64,000 nt of DNA from Eutrophocola sp049446715 (GCA_049446715.1 JBMTQX010000008.1:1-64000), one strand, 5' to 3'; shown: positions 17,416 to 26,184, numbered from the stretch's first letter. A program made the numbers and translations. The notes: generated from the sequence alone by a model not told the origin.

Positions 17416-19143
17416 CTATTCCAGTACGGGCAGATGTATCCGTGAGCCCTGCTCACCCCCCAGCTGCAGCGTCAGGACCGGCGCCGGGGTTTCCCGAATG
17501 TCTGCCAGGTTGCGCTGACGCGCATCAGCGCCGGCAACAGTCATGCGCAGGCGATGTCCTGCAGGAATGATCCGCGATACCGGCATCAGAGCAATAGCCA
17601 TGGAGACGGTTTCACCGGGCACCAGCGGCTGGTGATCCGCTTCGTGACCGGAATGATACGGTAGCCCCAGCATGTCATAGGGTGGTTCACTCAACGCCCG
17701 GTAGGATGCCGCCAGGCGTCCCATGGATAACATGGTCACCTGACCAGCGGCATCCACTTCCTCGAGATAGACAAAGACATTCACATCCTCACGATCGGCG
17801 GCCAGCGCCAGATGGGCCACCGGGTAGCCTTCCAGGTGAACGTCCTGCGCCAAGGCCGCGGTGGAATAGGTCAGCCCGTTGGCGTCCTGCGGTTCGGCCC
17901 AGAACGAGAAATACTCGCCAGCGCCAACAGCGTAATTGACGGTAAACGACTGGCTCGCGCTGGCTGCCGGTTTGGCCAGCAAGCCCCCGTTGTTGGCCGG
18001 ATCGTCCGGCTGGGTGTTGCGGTCGCTGAAATACCAGGGCTGTGTCGTGGCCTCATCACCGGGCAGGAAGTCACCGCGTTTCCAGTGCTGACCCTCGGGG
18101 GCGTTTTCCACCCACAGGGTAGTGCGCGGCTTATCTGCAAAACCGTTGTCGATGCCTTTCAGATGGTAGTCCATGAAACTGAGCACTTCCCCGCCCAGGT
18201 CGAAATCCGGGGGCGGTTGGCAGTGGCTGCCCGGGCCCACCAGCAGGCGACTGCCCAGGTTCTGTGCCAGCAGGATGACCTGCGACGTCGGCTCGTCCTG
18301 AAGGTTGCTCCAGACATAGGTGGCAATACCGGAAGCCTTGATGGCATCCAGATAGGGATAGGGGCCGACCTCTTCCCAGAACCGGCTGTCGGTGAGCGGG
18401 GAGTAACTGTCACGAAACGGCATGCCGTACCACAGTGGTGCCATCGGCGTATTGCCGGCATGCTGGGCCACCGCTTCCCGCAGCAGGCTGCCATCGGTGT
18501 CGGCATCCACCGGCACACTCATCAGGTCATCACTCAGCGGTTCGTCCGGGCGCGTATTGAACTGGGCCGTAATGCCGCCGCGGCGTACGAAATCAAACTT
18601 GTCGAGATCCGTGGCACCGGTAAAGATGGCTTTCAGTGCCGGCGGCTGCGTACTGGCAACATGCACCGTCGTACCGCCGACATAGGAACACCCCACCATG
18701 CCGACAATGCCATTGGACCAGGGCTGGCCGGCCAGCCACTGCACCAGGTCATAACCATCGTTGGCTTCAGTCCGGTCCTGGAAACCGCGACGGGCACCGA
18801 AGGAGGCACCCTTGCCACGCACATCGGCCTGGGCAATGACATAGCCTGAGGCCAGCAGCTCATGGATGCCCATGTTGCCCTGGGTCAGCTCGACAATGTC
18901 GCCGTCGGCATTGCGATACCGTGCCCGGTATGGCGTAAACACAAAGATGACCGGCAGTGGCGCGTCAATCACCTGGCCATTGCGCACCGGGCGATAGACA
19001 TTCATGGCCAGGCGGGTACCGTCCCGGACCGGGACATACAGCGAGGAGCGCTCAAAGGCAGGCGTATCCTGGGCCGCGGCATGCAGGGCAACCCCCAGCA
19101 GGAACAGGCAAAGAACGGACCGCAGGCGTGTGATGTTCAGCAT
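17416..19143 (-). CDS. exported CocE/NonD (S15) hydrolase
   Basis: A 575-residue protein with a signal peptide ending near ALHAAAQ. It matches the cocaine esterase/X-Pro dipeptidyl-peptidase group: SLYVPVRDGTRLAMNVYRP at the start, QADVRGKGASFG, nucleophile GCSYVGG, and a C-terminal jelly-roll domain (about 360-575) ending PAGHRLRMTVAGAD. Such enzymes cleave esters, acyl-amides or beta-lactam antibiotics. The start at 19143 is preceded by GGAG; a longer frame overlaps the preceding gene and is rejected. It follows an alpha/beta hydrolase by 20 bases and is probably in one operon with it. Confidence 0.92.
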   Translation of the reverse strand: MLNITRLRSVLCLFLLGVALHAAAQDTPAFERSSLYVPVRDGTRLAMNVYRPVRNGQVIDAPLPVIFVFTPYRARYRNADGDIVELTQGNMGIHELLASGYVIAQADVRGKGASFGARRGFQDRTEANDGYDLVQWLAGQPWSNGIVGMVGCSYVGGTTVHVASTQPPALKAIFTGATDLDKFDFVRRGGITAQFNTRPDEPLSDDLMSVPVDADTDGSLLREAVAQHAGNTPMAPLWYGMPFRDSYSPLTDSRFWEEVGPYPYLDAIKASGIATYVWSNLQDEPTSQVILLAQNLGSRLLVGPGSHCQPPPDFDLGGEVLSFMDYHLKGIDNGFADKPRTTLWVENAPEGQHWKRGDFLPGDEATTQPWYFSDRNTQPDDPANNGGLLAKPAASASQSFTVNYAVGAGEYFSFWAEPQDANGLTYSTAALAQDVHLEGYPVAHLALAADREDVNVFVYLEEVDAAGQVTMLSMGRLAASYRALSEPPYDMLGLPYHSGHEADHQPLVPGETVSMAIALMPVSRIIPAGHRLRMTVAGADARQRNLADIRETPAPVLTLQLGGEQGSRIHLPVLE

Positions 19144-19163
19144 GATCGCTCCGCGTCCCGGCA

Positions 19164-20126
19164 TCAGGGTTCGATGTAACGCTCGACAGTCCATTCGGCG
19201 TCCTCGCACAGACCGCAGTCAGCACCGAGGAACCAACTGCCCGCCTCGCGATCTCCCTTGAACTGCCAGTCCAGCCAGTGCACGGCAAACTCCGCCCACT
19301 GCGCACCGTCAGCCGCTTTCCAGAAGGTGCCGCCATGGCCGACCGGCAGCCAGCTGAAAAACACCGGCACGTGATTGATCCGCGACACATCATCGACGGA
19401 ATTGACATGAGCGATATCGGACGGCCCGCCGGTGATGTAGGCAATCGGGCCGTGCAGGTTATTGAGTTCATCCTTTGACACGTTGATGCCGCTGACACCA
19501 CGGTAACCGGTATTGTAGATACCACTGTCGAAGATCATCGCCGTGCTGATGCGGGGATCGGCCGCGGTCTTGATCGCCTGCAAGCCGCCACAGCTATGTC
19601 CGGCAACCGCCATGCGGGTCAGGTCGGCATGGCCGAACAGTTCATCGAGGGGATCGCCATTGCGCTGTGCCAGCCAGTCCATCGCGGTGTAGTGCTGCTC
19701 AACCGTGGTCGCATCCACGCCCGATGTCGGGGGCGCAGCATTGGCCGGCGGTGCGGGTGGTGGCGCGGCAGGCCGGTCACCTTCCAGCGGTCTTTCACTG
19801 GTGGCATACCCCAGGGCCACGACCAGGTAACCGTGGGAAGCGACTTCGCGCAGGAAATAACTGTGCCCGAGACCGTTGTCACTGCAACCGCCATTTCCCC
19901 ACAGCAGCACAGGCATCGGTGCGCCCGGCAGCGTAACCGGCCGGTAGAGTGTGTGGGTGCGCAGGTCAGCGCGTGACTGCGCCACCGCCGGGTAGGCGCC
20001 GTTGCCGGCGGGTGCACCGACAAAACCGGGCGGCTGCAGTTCGCCGTTGACCGGCTGCCCCTGGGCCAGGCCGGTAGCCCCCATGAAGAGACCGAGGACA
20101 AACAGGTGAAAACTGAAGCGTGACAT
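19164..20126 (-). CDS. exported alpha/beta hydrolase, CxLC-tail family (copy 2 of 4)
   Basis: A 320-residue protein with a signal peptide ending near GLAQGQ. Motifs match the copies at 1953, 20454 and 21545: VLLWGNGGCS, GHSCGG nucleophile elbow, acid in GGPSDIAHV, His in VGHGGT, and a tail with CGLC then W. A Pro/Ala-rich insert (about residues 120-140) is unique to this copy. It heads an operon with the S15-type hydrolase and diverges from the tandem copies across an ATTGTTAACAAT site, so all three may share control. Confidence 0.9.
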   Translation of the reverse strand: MSRFSFHLFVLGLFMGATGLAQGQPVNGELQPPGFVGAPAGNGAYPAVAQSRADLRTHTLYRPVTLPGAPMPVLLWGNGGCSDNGLGHSYFLREVASHGYLVVALGYATSERPLEGDRPAAPPPAPPANAAPPTSGVDATTVEQHYTAMDWLAQRNGDPLDELFGHADLTRMAVAGHSCGGLQAIKTAADPRISTAMIFDSGIYNTGYRGVSGINVSKDELNNLHGPIAYITGGPSDIAHVNSVDDVSRINHVPVFFSWLPVGHGGTFWKAADGAQWAEFAVHWLDWQFKGDREAGSWFLGADCGLCEDAEWTVERYIEP

Positions 20127-20453
20127 AGGATCCCCTTGATGTGGCAGGCAGGCTGCAACACAACGGCGCAGCGGTTTTCATTCTTCTTATAGGCTTGCGT
20201 GAAGACGGTTGCACACGGGTGCAAATACTTGGATTCGCCACGATTGTTAACAATTTAGCGGCCAATTTCAATCCCGCAGGTCCTGTCATTTCAGGCCCTT
20301 ACACAGACTTGACCGGGCTGCCACCCGATTTATCGCCACCCCTGAGTTGACACCTGCAGACCCCGGACAGACAATCCGGGACCGGCTGCCGGATTCCGCA
20401 CCACTGGCAGAATAACAAGAACACACACGAGCAGAGATCGAAAGGAGAGGCCA
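20127..20453. promoter_or_regulatory. 327-base divergent promoter region of hydrolase genes
   Basis: This region lies between the leftward hydrolase (start 20126) and the rightward tandem hydrolases (start 20454). It holds the ATTGTTAACAAT palindrome at 20243-20254, a TATAAG-like -10 element on the minus strand near 20190, and AAAGGAGAGG before the 20454 start. No convincing small gene was seen. Confidence 0.5.
20243..20254. promoter_or_regulatory. ATTGTTAACAAT operator
   Basis: Perfect 12-base palindrome, identical to those at 17367, 43289 and 53470. It lies about 117 bases before the leftward hydrolase start and 200 bases before the rightward one. Confidence 0.7.
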
Positions 20454-21398
20454 ATGACCACTTTCCAGGGACAGTTTTCCATCACGCGTGTGCTGACTAT
20501 CCTGATGGCCTTTGCCGGCATCAACCTGGCCAGCGCCCAGCCCGATAACGGCACCGCCAACATGCCCGACAATGTCGGCACCGGCGCCTGGCCGGCCATG
20601 AAAGAGGAAGTGAACACACTGCCGGACCACGTCATCTACCGCCCGCAGAACATCGCTGCCATGGGCAATACCAAACTGGGCGTGGTGGCCTGGGGTAACG
20701 GCGGCTGCTCCACCGACGGTGCCAGCACCCGCTTCCACCTGCTGGAACTGGCATCCCACGGCTACCTGGTCATCGCCAGCGGCCGCATCTATTCCGGTCC
20801 CGGCGCCCATGAACGTGAACCGGTGCCTGAAGGCCAGCAACCGCAGCGCACGGTTTACCAGCAGCTCACGGCAGCCGTTGACTGGGCCATGGTCGAGAAC
20901 GCGCGTGTGGGCAGCCCATATTACGGTCGTATCGATCCGGACATGATTGCCATGTCCGGTTTCAGCTGCGGCGGTCTGGAAGCCGTGCAGGCCGGTGGTG
21001 ACCCGCGTGTGGATACGCTCGTGCTGCACAATACCGGTGTCGTCATCGACAACAGCGGCGCACCGGCCATTGCTGCCATGGCAGCCACCAAGGACCTGCT
21101 TGAGGATTTCCATACCCCGGTGATCTACATCCTCGGTGGTGAATCCGATATCGCCTACGTCAACGGCATGGACGATTACGCCCGCATCAACCACGTCCCG
21201 GCGGCGGTGGCCAATCTGGACGTGGGCCACGGGGGTACCTACTTCGAGGAGAACGGCGGACAAGCTGCCCAGGTCGCGGTGCACTGGCTGGAATGGCAGC
21301 TGCGAGGCGACCAGGAAGCGGCGAAGTGGTTTGTCGGTGACGACTGCGTGTTGTGCACCGATGACGAGTGGACCCTGGAAACGAAAAACTTCGACTAG
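20454..21398 (+). CDS. exported alpha/beta hydrolase, CxLC-tail family (copy 3 of 4, tandem)
   Basis: A 314-residue protein with a signal peptide ending near NLASAQ. It has VAWGNGGCSTDGAS, nucleophile elbow GFSCGG (Phe replaces the usual His of GHSCGG), acid in GGESDIAYV, His in VGHGGT and tail CVLCTDDEW. It is very similar along its whole length to the next gene, so this is a recent tandem duplication. AAAGGAGAGG precedes the ATG. It is probably periplasmic; substrate unknown. Confidence 0.92.
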   Translation: MTTFQGQFSITRVLTILMAFAGINLASAQPDNGTANMPDNVGTGAWPAMKEEVNTLPDHVIYRPQNIAAMGNTKLGVVAWGNGGCSTDGASTRFHLLELASHGYLVIASGRIYSGPGAHEREPVPEGQQPQRTVYQQLTAAVDWAMVENARVGSPYYGRIDPDMIAMSGFSCGGLEAVQAGGDPRVDTLVLHNTGVVIDNSGAPAIAAMAATKDLLEDFHTPVIYILGGESDIAYVNGMDDYARINHVPAAVANLDVGHGGTYFEENGGQAAQVAVHWLEWQLRGDQEAAKWFVGDDCVLCTDDEWTLETKNFD

Positions 21399-21411
21399 GC
21401 TTTATCAAGGG

Positions 21412-21442
21412 CTGCGGCATCCCCACAAAGGCGATGCCGCAG
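21412..21442 (+). terminator. strong hairpin after first tandem hydrolase
   Basis: CTGCGGCATC and GATGCCGCAG form a perfect ten-pair stem around an 11-base loop, 14 bases after the stop codon. The following bases are T-rich but have no long T-run, so it may be a terminator or an mRNA-stabilising hairpin. Confidence 0.6.
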
Positions 21443-21487
21443 TCCTGTTATCCTTTCTATCGCTTTATCGATCTGTGTGTCGAAGCC

Positions 21488-21523
21488 GTCGGATGACGGC
21501 ACTACGTGCCTCTTCCGACCTAC
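21488..21523 (+). repeat. REP-like palindromic element, copy 1
   Basis: GTCGGA-TGAC-GGCAC-TAC-GTGCC-TCT-TCCGAC folds as a two-part hairpin and ends CCTAC, very close in form to enterobacterial REP elements (GCCGGATGCGGC...CCTTATCCGGCCTAC). The second copy at 22562 differs at paired positions so that pairing is kept. Confidence 0.7.
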
Positions 21524-21544
21524 ACAAAACAAGAGGGGACACCC

Positions 21545-22498
21545 ATGACACGATTTCAGGGACAGGTTTCCACCACGAGCCTGCTGGCCACGCTGCTGGC
21601 TTTTACCTGCCTCCAGGATGTCAGCGCTCAGCCCGATGCGGCGCGGGACAGGCAACCGGACAATATCGGCACTGGCCCCTACCCGGCCATGAAAGAAGAA
21701 GTGAGCTCACTGGCAGATCACGTCATTTACCGGCCACAGAACCTGGCGGCCATGGGCAAGCAAAAACTGGGGATGGTGGCCTGGGGCAATGGGGGGTGCT
21801 CCACCGATGGTGCCAGCATGCGCTTTCACCTGCTGGAACTGGCATCCCACGGTTACCTGGTCATTGCCAACGGCCGTATTTACAGCGGCCCTGGCGCCCA
21901 TGAACGTGACACACTGCCTGAAGGCCAAGCGCCGCGCAGCACACTGGCCGAAGACCTGAGAGAGGCTATCGACTGGGCCCTGCACGAAAACGCCCGGGAA
22001 GGCAGCCCCTATTACAACCGCATCGATGGTGACCAGATTGCCGTGTCCGGATCCAGTTGTGGCGGCCTGGAAGCCATCCAGATGGGCGGTGACCCCCGGG
22101 TGGATACCCTGGTGCTGCACAATACCGGCGTGGCCACAGACACGAGCGGTGCGCCTCCCCAGGCCGCCCTGGCTGCCATTGCTACCACCAAGGACCTGCT
22201 CAACGATTTCCATACACCGGTCCTCTACATTCTCGGAGGCAAAACGGATATGGCCTACGACAACGGGATGGATGACTACGCCCGCATCAATCATGTGCCA
22301 GTGGCGGTGGCCAACCTGCCGGTGGGCCATGGCGGCACCCAGTTCGAGGACAACGGTGGTGAGGCGGCCCAGGTGGCGGTCAAGTGGCTGCAGTGGCAGC
22401 TGCGTGGCGACCCGGCAGCGGCGAAATGGTTTGTGGGTGACGACTGTGTGCTGTGCACCGATGACCAGTGGTCACTGGACATGAAAAACTTCGACTAG
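21545..22498 (+). CDS. exported alpha/beta hydrolase, CxLC-tail family (copy 4 of 4, tandem)
   Basis: A 317-residue protein with a signal peptide ending near DVSAQ. It is closely related to the preceding gene throughout, including AWGNGGCSTDGAS, tail CVLCTDDQW and C-terminus KNFD. The nucleophile elbow is GSSCGG, and the acid is in GGKTDMAYD. The start at 21545 follows GAGGGGAC; the longer frame would run through the REP element. Divergence at the elbow between the two copies hints at different substrate preference. Confidence 0.92.
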   Translation: MTRFQGQVSTTSLLATLLAFTCLQDVSAQPDAARDRQPDNIGTGPYPAMKEEVSSLADHVIYRPQNLAAMGKQKLGMVAWGNGGCSTDGASMRFHLLELASHGYLVIANGRIYSGPGAHERDTLPEGQAPRSTLAEDLREAIDWALHENAREGSPYYNRIDGDQIAVSGSSCGGLEAIQMGGDPRVDTLVLHNTGVATDTSGAPPQAALAAIATTKDLLNDFHTPVLYILGGKTDMAYDNGMDDYARINHVPVAVANLPVGHGGTQFEDNGGEAAQVAVKWLQWQLRGDPAAAKWFVGDDCVLCTDDQWSLDMKNFD

Positions 22499-22506
22499 GA
22501 TTTATT

Positions 22507-22524
22507 AGACGCTGCAGTCTTTTT
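22507..22524 (+). terminator. weak hairpin with T-run after second tandem hydrolase
   Basis: AGAC-GCTGCA-GTCT followed directly by TTTT sits nine bases after the stop, at the same relative place as the stronger hairpin at 21412. Confidence 0.35.
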
Positions 22525-22561
22525 ATCCTTTTATTCTTACTTCGAAATGCGCATCGAAGTT

Positions 22562-22597
22562 GCCGGATGACGGCACTGCGTGCCTCTTCCGGCCTAC
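22562..22597 (+). repeat. REP-like palindromic element, copy 2
   Basis: GCCGGA-TGAC-GGCAC-TGC-GTGCC-TCT-TCCGGC then CTAC. It has the same layout as the element at 21488, with a T-A pair replaced by C-G on both sides of the outer stem. A C/T-rich tract continues to about 22665. Confidence 0.7.
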
Positions 22598-22651
22598 CCC
22601 CTTATTCCCTTTTCTCTTTATTCCTTCTTCCCTTCTTCCCTTTTTCGCTTC

Positions 22652-23734
22652 TCATTCTCCCGCTGGTTCCACAAATTCGACCAGCACCGTGTCCGGATCC
22701 TTCACAAACACAAAGCGGCCAAACGCCCGCGGAATTGGTTTGTTATCGACACTGAGAAAGTCATAGCCCCTGGCTGACGTTTCTGCCAGCAGCGCATCCA
22801 GGTTTCTCACGGCCAGCTGGAATTGCGGTGAGCCCACATCCTGTAAAGCCCAGTCGTAGGCATGAACCGGGACATCGGCTGGCAGCGAGTACTGCGTAAA
22901 CAACACGCTGATGTCCGTGCCCCTGATGGTGGCCCGGGTCTCGGTCGCTGCCCCTTCAACCAACCCGAAGACGGCCAGTGCATCGCCCTGCACCTGGCGG
23001 GTACTGTCCACCCTGAACCCCAGCATGTCCTCGTAAAACGCCAGTGTCTGTGCCATGTCAGTGACGCTGATACGAATCATGCTGTTGATCACCGCCCCTT
23101 CACCGGCCGCCGCAATGGCTTCATCCGGGGCCTGCCTGACCTCGACCAGGTACCCATCGGGATCGCGCACCAGGATGCTTCGACCATCATCATGTGTCGC
23201 AGGCACACCTCCCCGGGAAACCACCGGGGCGCCAAAGGCGCGCAGGCGCGTGGCGATGTCATCCAGGTCACGCACGCCAAGAATCAGGACCGTGCTGCCG
23301 GGATCCCAGGGATTGGCCGGGCGGTTGCTGCGGGCGATATCGAAAAACTCGGACAACTCCAGGCCGTAGGACAGATTCTCAGCCTCCATGAATACCGTGC
23401 GAAAACGGGAGCCGTGGGTATTGGTCAGGTCCCACACCAGGTCATCGGAACCGGCCTGGGCTTCAGGCCGAATGGCCGGCGGCGGTGTGTTGGCGGCAGC
23501 GGCGCCGGCAAAGGTTGAGTGGGCAAGCGCCATGCCAAAGACCTGGCGGTAAAACGCAAAAGCCAGCTCGGCATCACCGGTGCTGTGAATCCAGTTGAAC
23601 ATGCCTGTGACATAGACATCGTCCCGGTTGTTGTCCTGGGCCATCGTGGTCGTGTTGAGCAACAGCAGCAACGCCGGCAGGATATGGGCCCAGCCGGCAA
23701 GACAACGCCTGGTGGGTTGGCAGGCCTGCAACAC
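22652..23734 (-). CDS. exported VOC-superfamily protein with two domains
   Basis: A 360-residue protein with two vicinal-oxygen-chelate units (about 40-200 and 215-355). The marks are TGDAELAFAFYRQVFGM and LVRDPDGYLVEV in the first, and MAQTLAFYEDMLGF and FVKDPDTVLVEFV in the second. These folds host glyoxalases, ring-cleaving dioxygenases and binding proteins. A hydrophobic stretch (LPALLLLLNTTTMAQ) suggests export, uncommon for VOC enzymes. The start appears to be GTG at 23734, or the next TTG, seven bases after the ceramidase stop; no ATG precedes the signal sequence. Probably in an operon with the ceramidase-like gene. Confidence 0.85.
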   Translation of the reverse strand: MLQACQPTRRCLAGWAHILPALLLLLNTTTMAQDNNRDDVYVTGMFNWIHSTGDAELAFAFYRQVFGMALAHSTFAGAAAANTPPPAIRPEAQAGSDDLVWDLTNTHGSRFRTVFMEAENLSYGLELSEFFDIARSNRPANPWDPGSTVLILGVRDLDDIATRLRAFGAPVVSRGGVPATHDDGRSILVRDPDGYLVEVRQAPDEAIAAAGEGAVINSMIRISVTDMAQTLAFYEDMLGFRVDSTRQVQGDALAVFGLVEGAATETRATIRGTDISVLFTQYSLPADVPVHAYDWALQDVGSPQFQLAVRNLDALLAETSARGYDFLSVDNKPIPRAFGRFVFVKDPDTVLVEFVEPAGE

Positions 23735-23740
23735 TATCGC

Positions 23741-25081
23741 TCAGTCCACGCTGGCCATCAGGTCGAGCAGGCCGTTGACGATAGCGTTTTCAGCACAGCC
23801 CGGCTGCAGCCGCGAGGACAGCACTTCAAAGGTGTTGTATCCAAAGGCACCGTCGTGCGGCACGTAACCGGAATTGGCGGTGCCGTTGGTCAGGGTCACC
23901 ATCATGGTGTGCTTGTGCACGGACTCTGCTTTCAGCCGCTGCGCGATCAGGTTGAAAATTTCTGCATTCACGGCGCCCAGATAGACATCGCCAATGCGCA
24001 GGACACCCAGGAGAAGATTGACATCATCGCCCGGCACGTAGGTGCCCGGGTAACCTTCCCGGCCGCTGTCCGTGCGCCGCCTGCCGGGGCAGGTGACCAT
24101 TTGCTGGCGGCCACTGATGACCGCGCTGTCCAGGGGCCGTTCCAGGCCGGCGCGCATGACATACAGAACTTCCTCGCCGAGCATCTGGCCCATGGTGTCG
24201 AGCATGCGGCGCTGCTGCTCCATCAGTTTCGCCACCTCGGGATTGTCACGATCCAGCCCCATGCCGCCGGGCAGCATGGTGTTGCTGATATCCTCGCCAC
24301 GGGCTTCGAAATCATCGATACGGATCTGGCGCAGGTCATAGGTTTGCTGGAAAAAAATCGGGTTCTGGTCACCGGCTGCACCCAGGGACCACACCGCCAC
24401 CACATCATCACCCAGCGACTCCTCGATATAACGTGAAGATGCGCCGGGAATATCGCCACTGACCTCGTCGAGCTGGCCGGCGATGACCCCGTGCACGGCA
24501 TAGTTGTAATACACGGCGATGGGCTCGCCGGCGGGCGTGTTGAAACTTACCACGGCGACCGTCTTGTCGGACGGCCCGTCATAGTTCGGGCCTTCGTCCC
24601 AGAGCCCTGTGTCGGGATTGATCATCGTGCGGTTGATATTGATGTACGACTCCCCCGTGCCCCAGGCCATCTGTGCCGGCTGCAGATTGGCGGCTGCCTC
24701 CGCGATCGCCTGCATGACCCGGTCAGGCAGGCTGGCGCTGGCCTGGCGCGGCACACTGTGAGTATGAGTAGCGGTGAGCATGACGTGTTCGCGGGGAATA
24801 TTGAGCTCACTGGCCGCACGACCGGCAACGGTTTCCCACAGCGGGGTCGGAATCCCCCCCATGTCGAGCGTGACCAGTGCCGCCCGCTCATCGCCGTTGT
24901 CGATGACGATGGCGCGCGCATACACGCGATCATTGATGCCTCGGTAAAGCTCGGGCAGGTCTGCCGGGGCCGGGGTGATATCGACTTTCGCCGCTCCCAC
25001 ACGCAACCCAGCTTCCGCCGCCAGCGCAGAAATCGACACGCCGGCCAGCACCAGCAGCAAAGCACAACGTCTGAAAATCAT
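23741..25081 (-). CDS. exported neutral/alkaline ceramidase-like protein
   Basis: A 446-residue protein with a signal peptide ending near ISALAAE. It matches the N-terminal catalytic domain of the neutral ceramidase family: VGAAKVDITP, the ATHTHSVPR motif (zinc-type histidines), YNYAVHGVIAG, SGDIPGASSRYIE and SLGAAGDQNP. Full-length ceramidases are near 650-700 residues with a C-terminal Ig-like domain; here that domain is missing, as in many environmental relatives. It is likely an amidase acting on a lipid or other substrate outside the cytoplasm; ceramide itself is unproven. Confidence 0.88.
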   Translation of the reverse strand: MIFRRCALLLVLAGVSISALAAEAGLRVGAAKVDITPAPADLPELYRGINDRVYARAIVIDNGDERAALVTLDMGGIPTPLWETVAGRAASELNIPREHVMLTATHTHSVPRQASASLPDRVMQAIAEAAANLQPAQMAWGTGESYININRTMINPDTGLWDEGPNYDGPSDKTVAVVSFNTPAGEPIAVYYNYAVHGVIAGQLDEVSGDIPGASSRYIEESLGDDVVAVWSLGAAGDQNPIFFQQTYDLRQIRIDDFEARGEDISNTMLPGGMGLDRDNPEVAKLMEQQRRMLDTMGQMLGEEVLYVMRAGLERPLDSAVISGRQQMVTCPGRRRTDSGREGYPGTYVPGDDVNLLLGVLRIGDVYLGAVNAEIFNLIAQRLKAESVHKHTMMVTLTNGTANSGYVPHDGAFGYNTFEVLSSRLQPGCAENAIVNGLLDLMASVD

Positions 25082-25121
25082 GGGGTCTTCCTCGCTCTCG
25101 AAAAGCCTGAATGATTACCGC

Positions 25122-25991
25122 TTAATTGACCAGGGCCGCGAGCTGCGCTTCCAGCAACTGCCGCATGATCACGTAACCGGCGCGGTTCGGGTGCACGCCG
25201 TCATTGCCCAGTGTCGGGCGCAGCTCACCGTCGGGGCCGGCCAGGGCGCCGTAATAATCGATATAGGCCAACCCATGGTCCGCCGCGTACTGCTGCAGCC
25301 ACGTGTTGAGCTCACGAATGCGCGCTGCCGGCCGCATGTCAGGTGACCAGTAAAACCGGTTGGCCGGCAAAATGCTGCCGAGAATCACGGCAATGCCACT
25401 GGCACGCGCCAGTTCCACCATGGACATGATGTTGTTTTTGAAATCCTGCGGCCGGGTCGGGCCGGTATTGCCCGCCACATCGTTGGTGCCGGCAAGGATG
25501 TGCACGATGCGGGGCTGCAGGTCGATGACATCGTTGCGAAAGCGCAGCAGCATGTGCGGCGTGGTCTGGGCACTGATGCCGCGGTTGACGAAGTTGTCGT
25601 CAAACAAATCGGGATCACCCAGCAGCCAGTTTTCCGTGATGGAATCGCCCATGAACACGACCCCGGGTTGTACGCCGCGATTGATCAGGTCATCGTTGGC
25701 CGCCCGGAAGCGGCACAGCCGCGGCCAGTCCTGGATCGCGTTGCCATTGATGGCGGCAAGATATTCGCCGAATTCGGGATTGTCGCCGGGGTTTACGATG
25801 ACCGGCTGCGCACCCGGATCAGGCCGCGGTTCGATGAGCATGGTGGTGAGCTGTTCACGGACGCTGGCCGGCATGGCGACAGGGGGCGGGCATGGCGACG
25901 ACACGATACCAACGGGTACCGGCGGTTCCTGCGCCGCCAGCAAGGCGGTGCTGCAGGACATGGCCAGAAACAAACCGGGCAGGCGACGCAT
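25122..25991 (-). CDS. exported SGNH/GDSL hydrolase
   Basis: A 289-residue protein with a signal peptide ending near ALLAAQ. It carries the SGNH blocks: GDSITENW (nucleophile Ser), the oxyanion Gly in NRGISAQTT, GTNDVAGN (Asn), and DGVHPNRAGY with the Asp-x-x-His pair. These enzymes act as esterases or deacetylases. The start at 25991 has GGGGGAG at the right distance. A purine-rich leader with three similar 12-base units precedes it. It lies 40 bases before the ceramidase-like gene's start region in the same direction, so the two may form an operon with this gene first read... the SGNH gene is upstream on the minus strand. Confidence 0.93.
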   Translation of the reverse strand: MRRLPGLFLAMSCSTALLAAQEPPVPVGIVSSPCPPPVAMPASVREQLTTMLIEPRPDPGAQPVIVNPGDNPEFGEYLAAINGNAIQDWPRLCRFRAANDDLINRGVQPGVVFMGDSITENWLLGDPDLFDDNFVNRGISAQTTPHMLLRFRNDVIDLQPRIVHILAGTNDVAGNTGPTRPQDFKNNIMSMVELARASGIAVILGSILPANRFYWSPDMRPAARIRELNTWLQQYAADHGLAYIDYYGALAGPDGELRPTLGNDGVHPNRAGYVIMRQLLEAQLAALVN

Positions 25992-25993
25992 GA

Positions 25994-26033
25994 TGCTTAC
26001 TCCCCCTCTTACTACCCTTATTACTTCCCCTCT
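25994..26033 (-). repeat. three imperfect purine-rich units before the SGNH gene
   Basis: Reading the minus strand, GAGGGGAAGTAA, TAAGGGTAGTAA and GAGGGGGAGTAA follow each other just before the SGNH start codon. Each unit contains a Shine-Dalgarno-like G-run. It could be a small tandem repeat or a multi-site ribosome-loading leader. Confidence 0.45.
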
Positions 26034-26184
26034 CATTCCCTATCACTGCCTCTCGCTGACGACCGCTGTTCTTGTTTTGTGTAGATGCGTACCGGGGCAG
26101 CTCGCTCGATTGTAACTGCCTTGCATTGGATTTCACAGCAGGGTACTTTGCCCCGCAACACAGGTGACCACTGGAAGACCGGCC

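Noticed and set aside
17268..17570. Small plus-strand gene downstream of the double operator
   Set aside because: It overlaps the conserved end of the S15-type gene in antisense, has no ribosome-binding site and no protein-like composition.
22598..22665. C/T-rich tract as a separate functional element
   Set aside because: It lies beside the REP-like element and runs into the 3' end of the VOC gene; without a repeat unit or known role it is most likely compositional.
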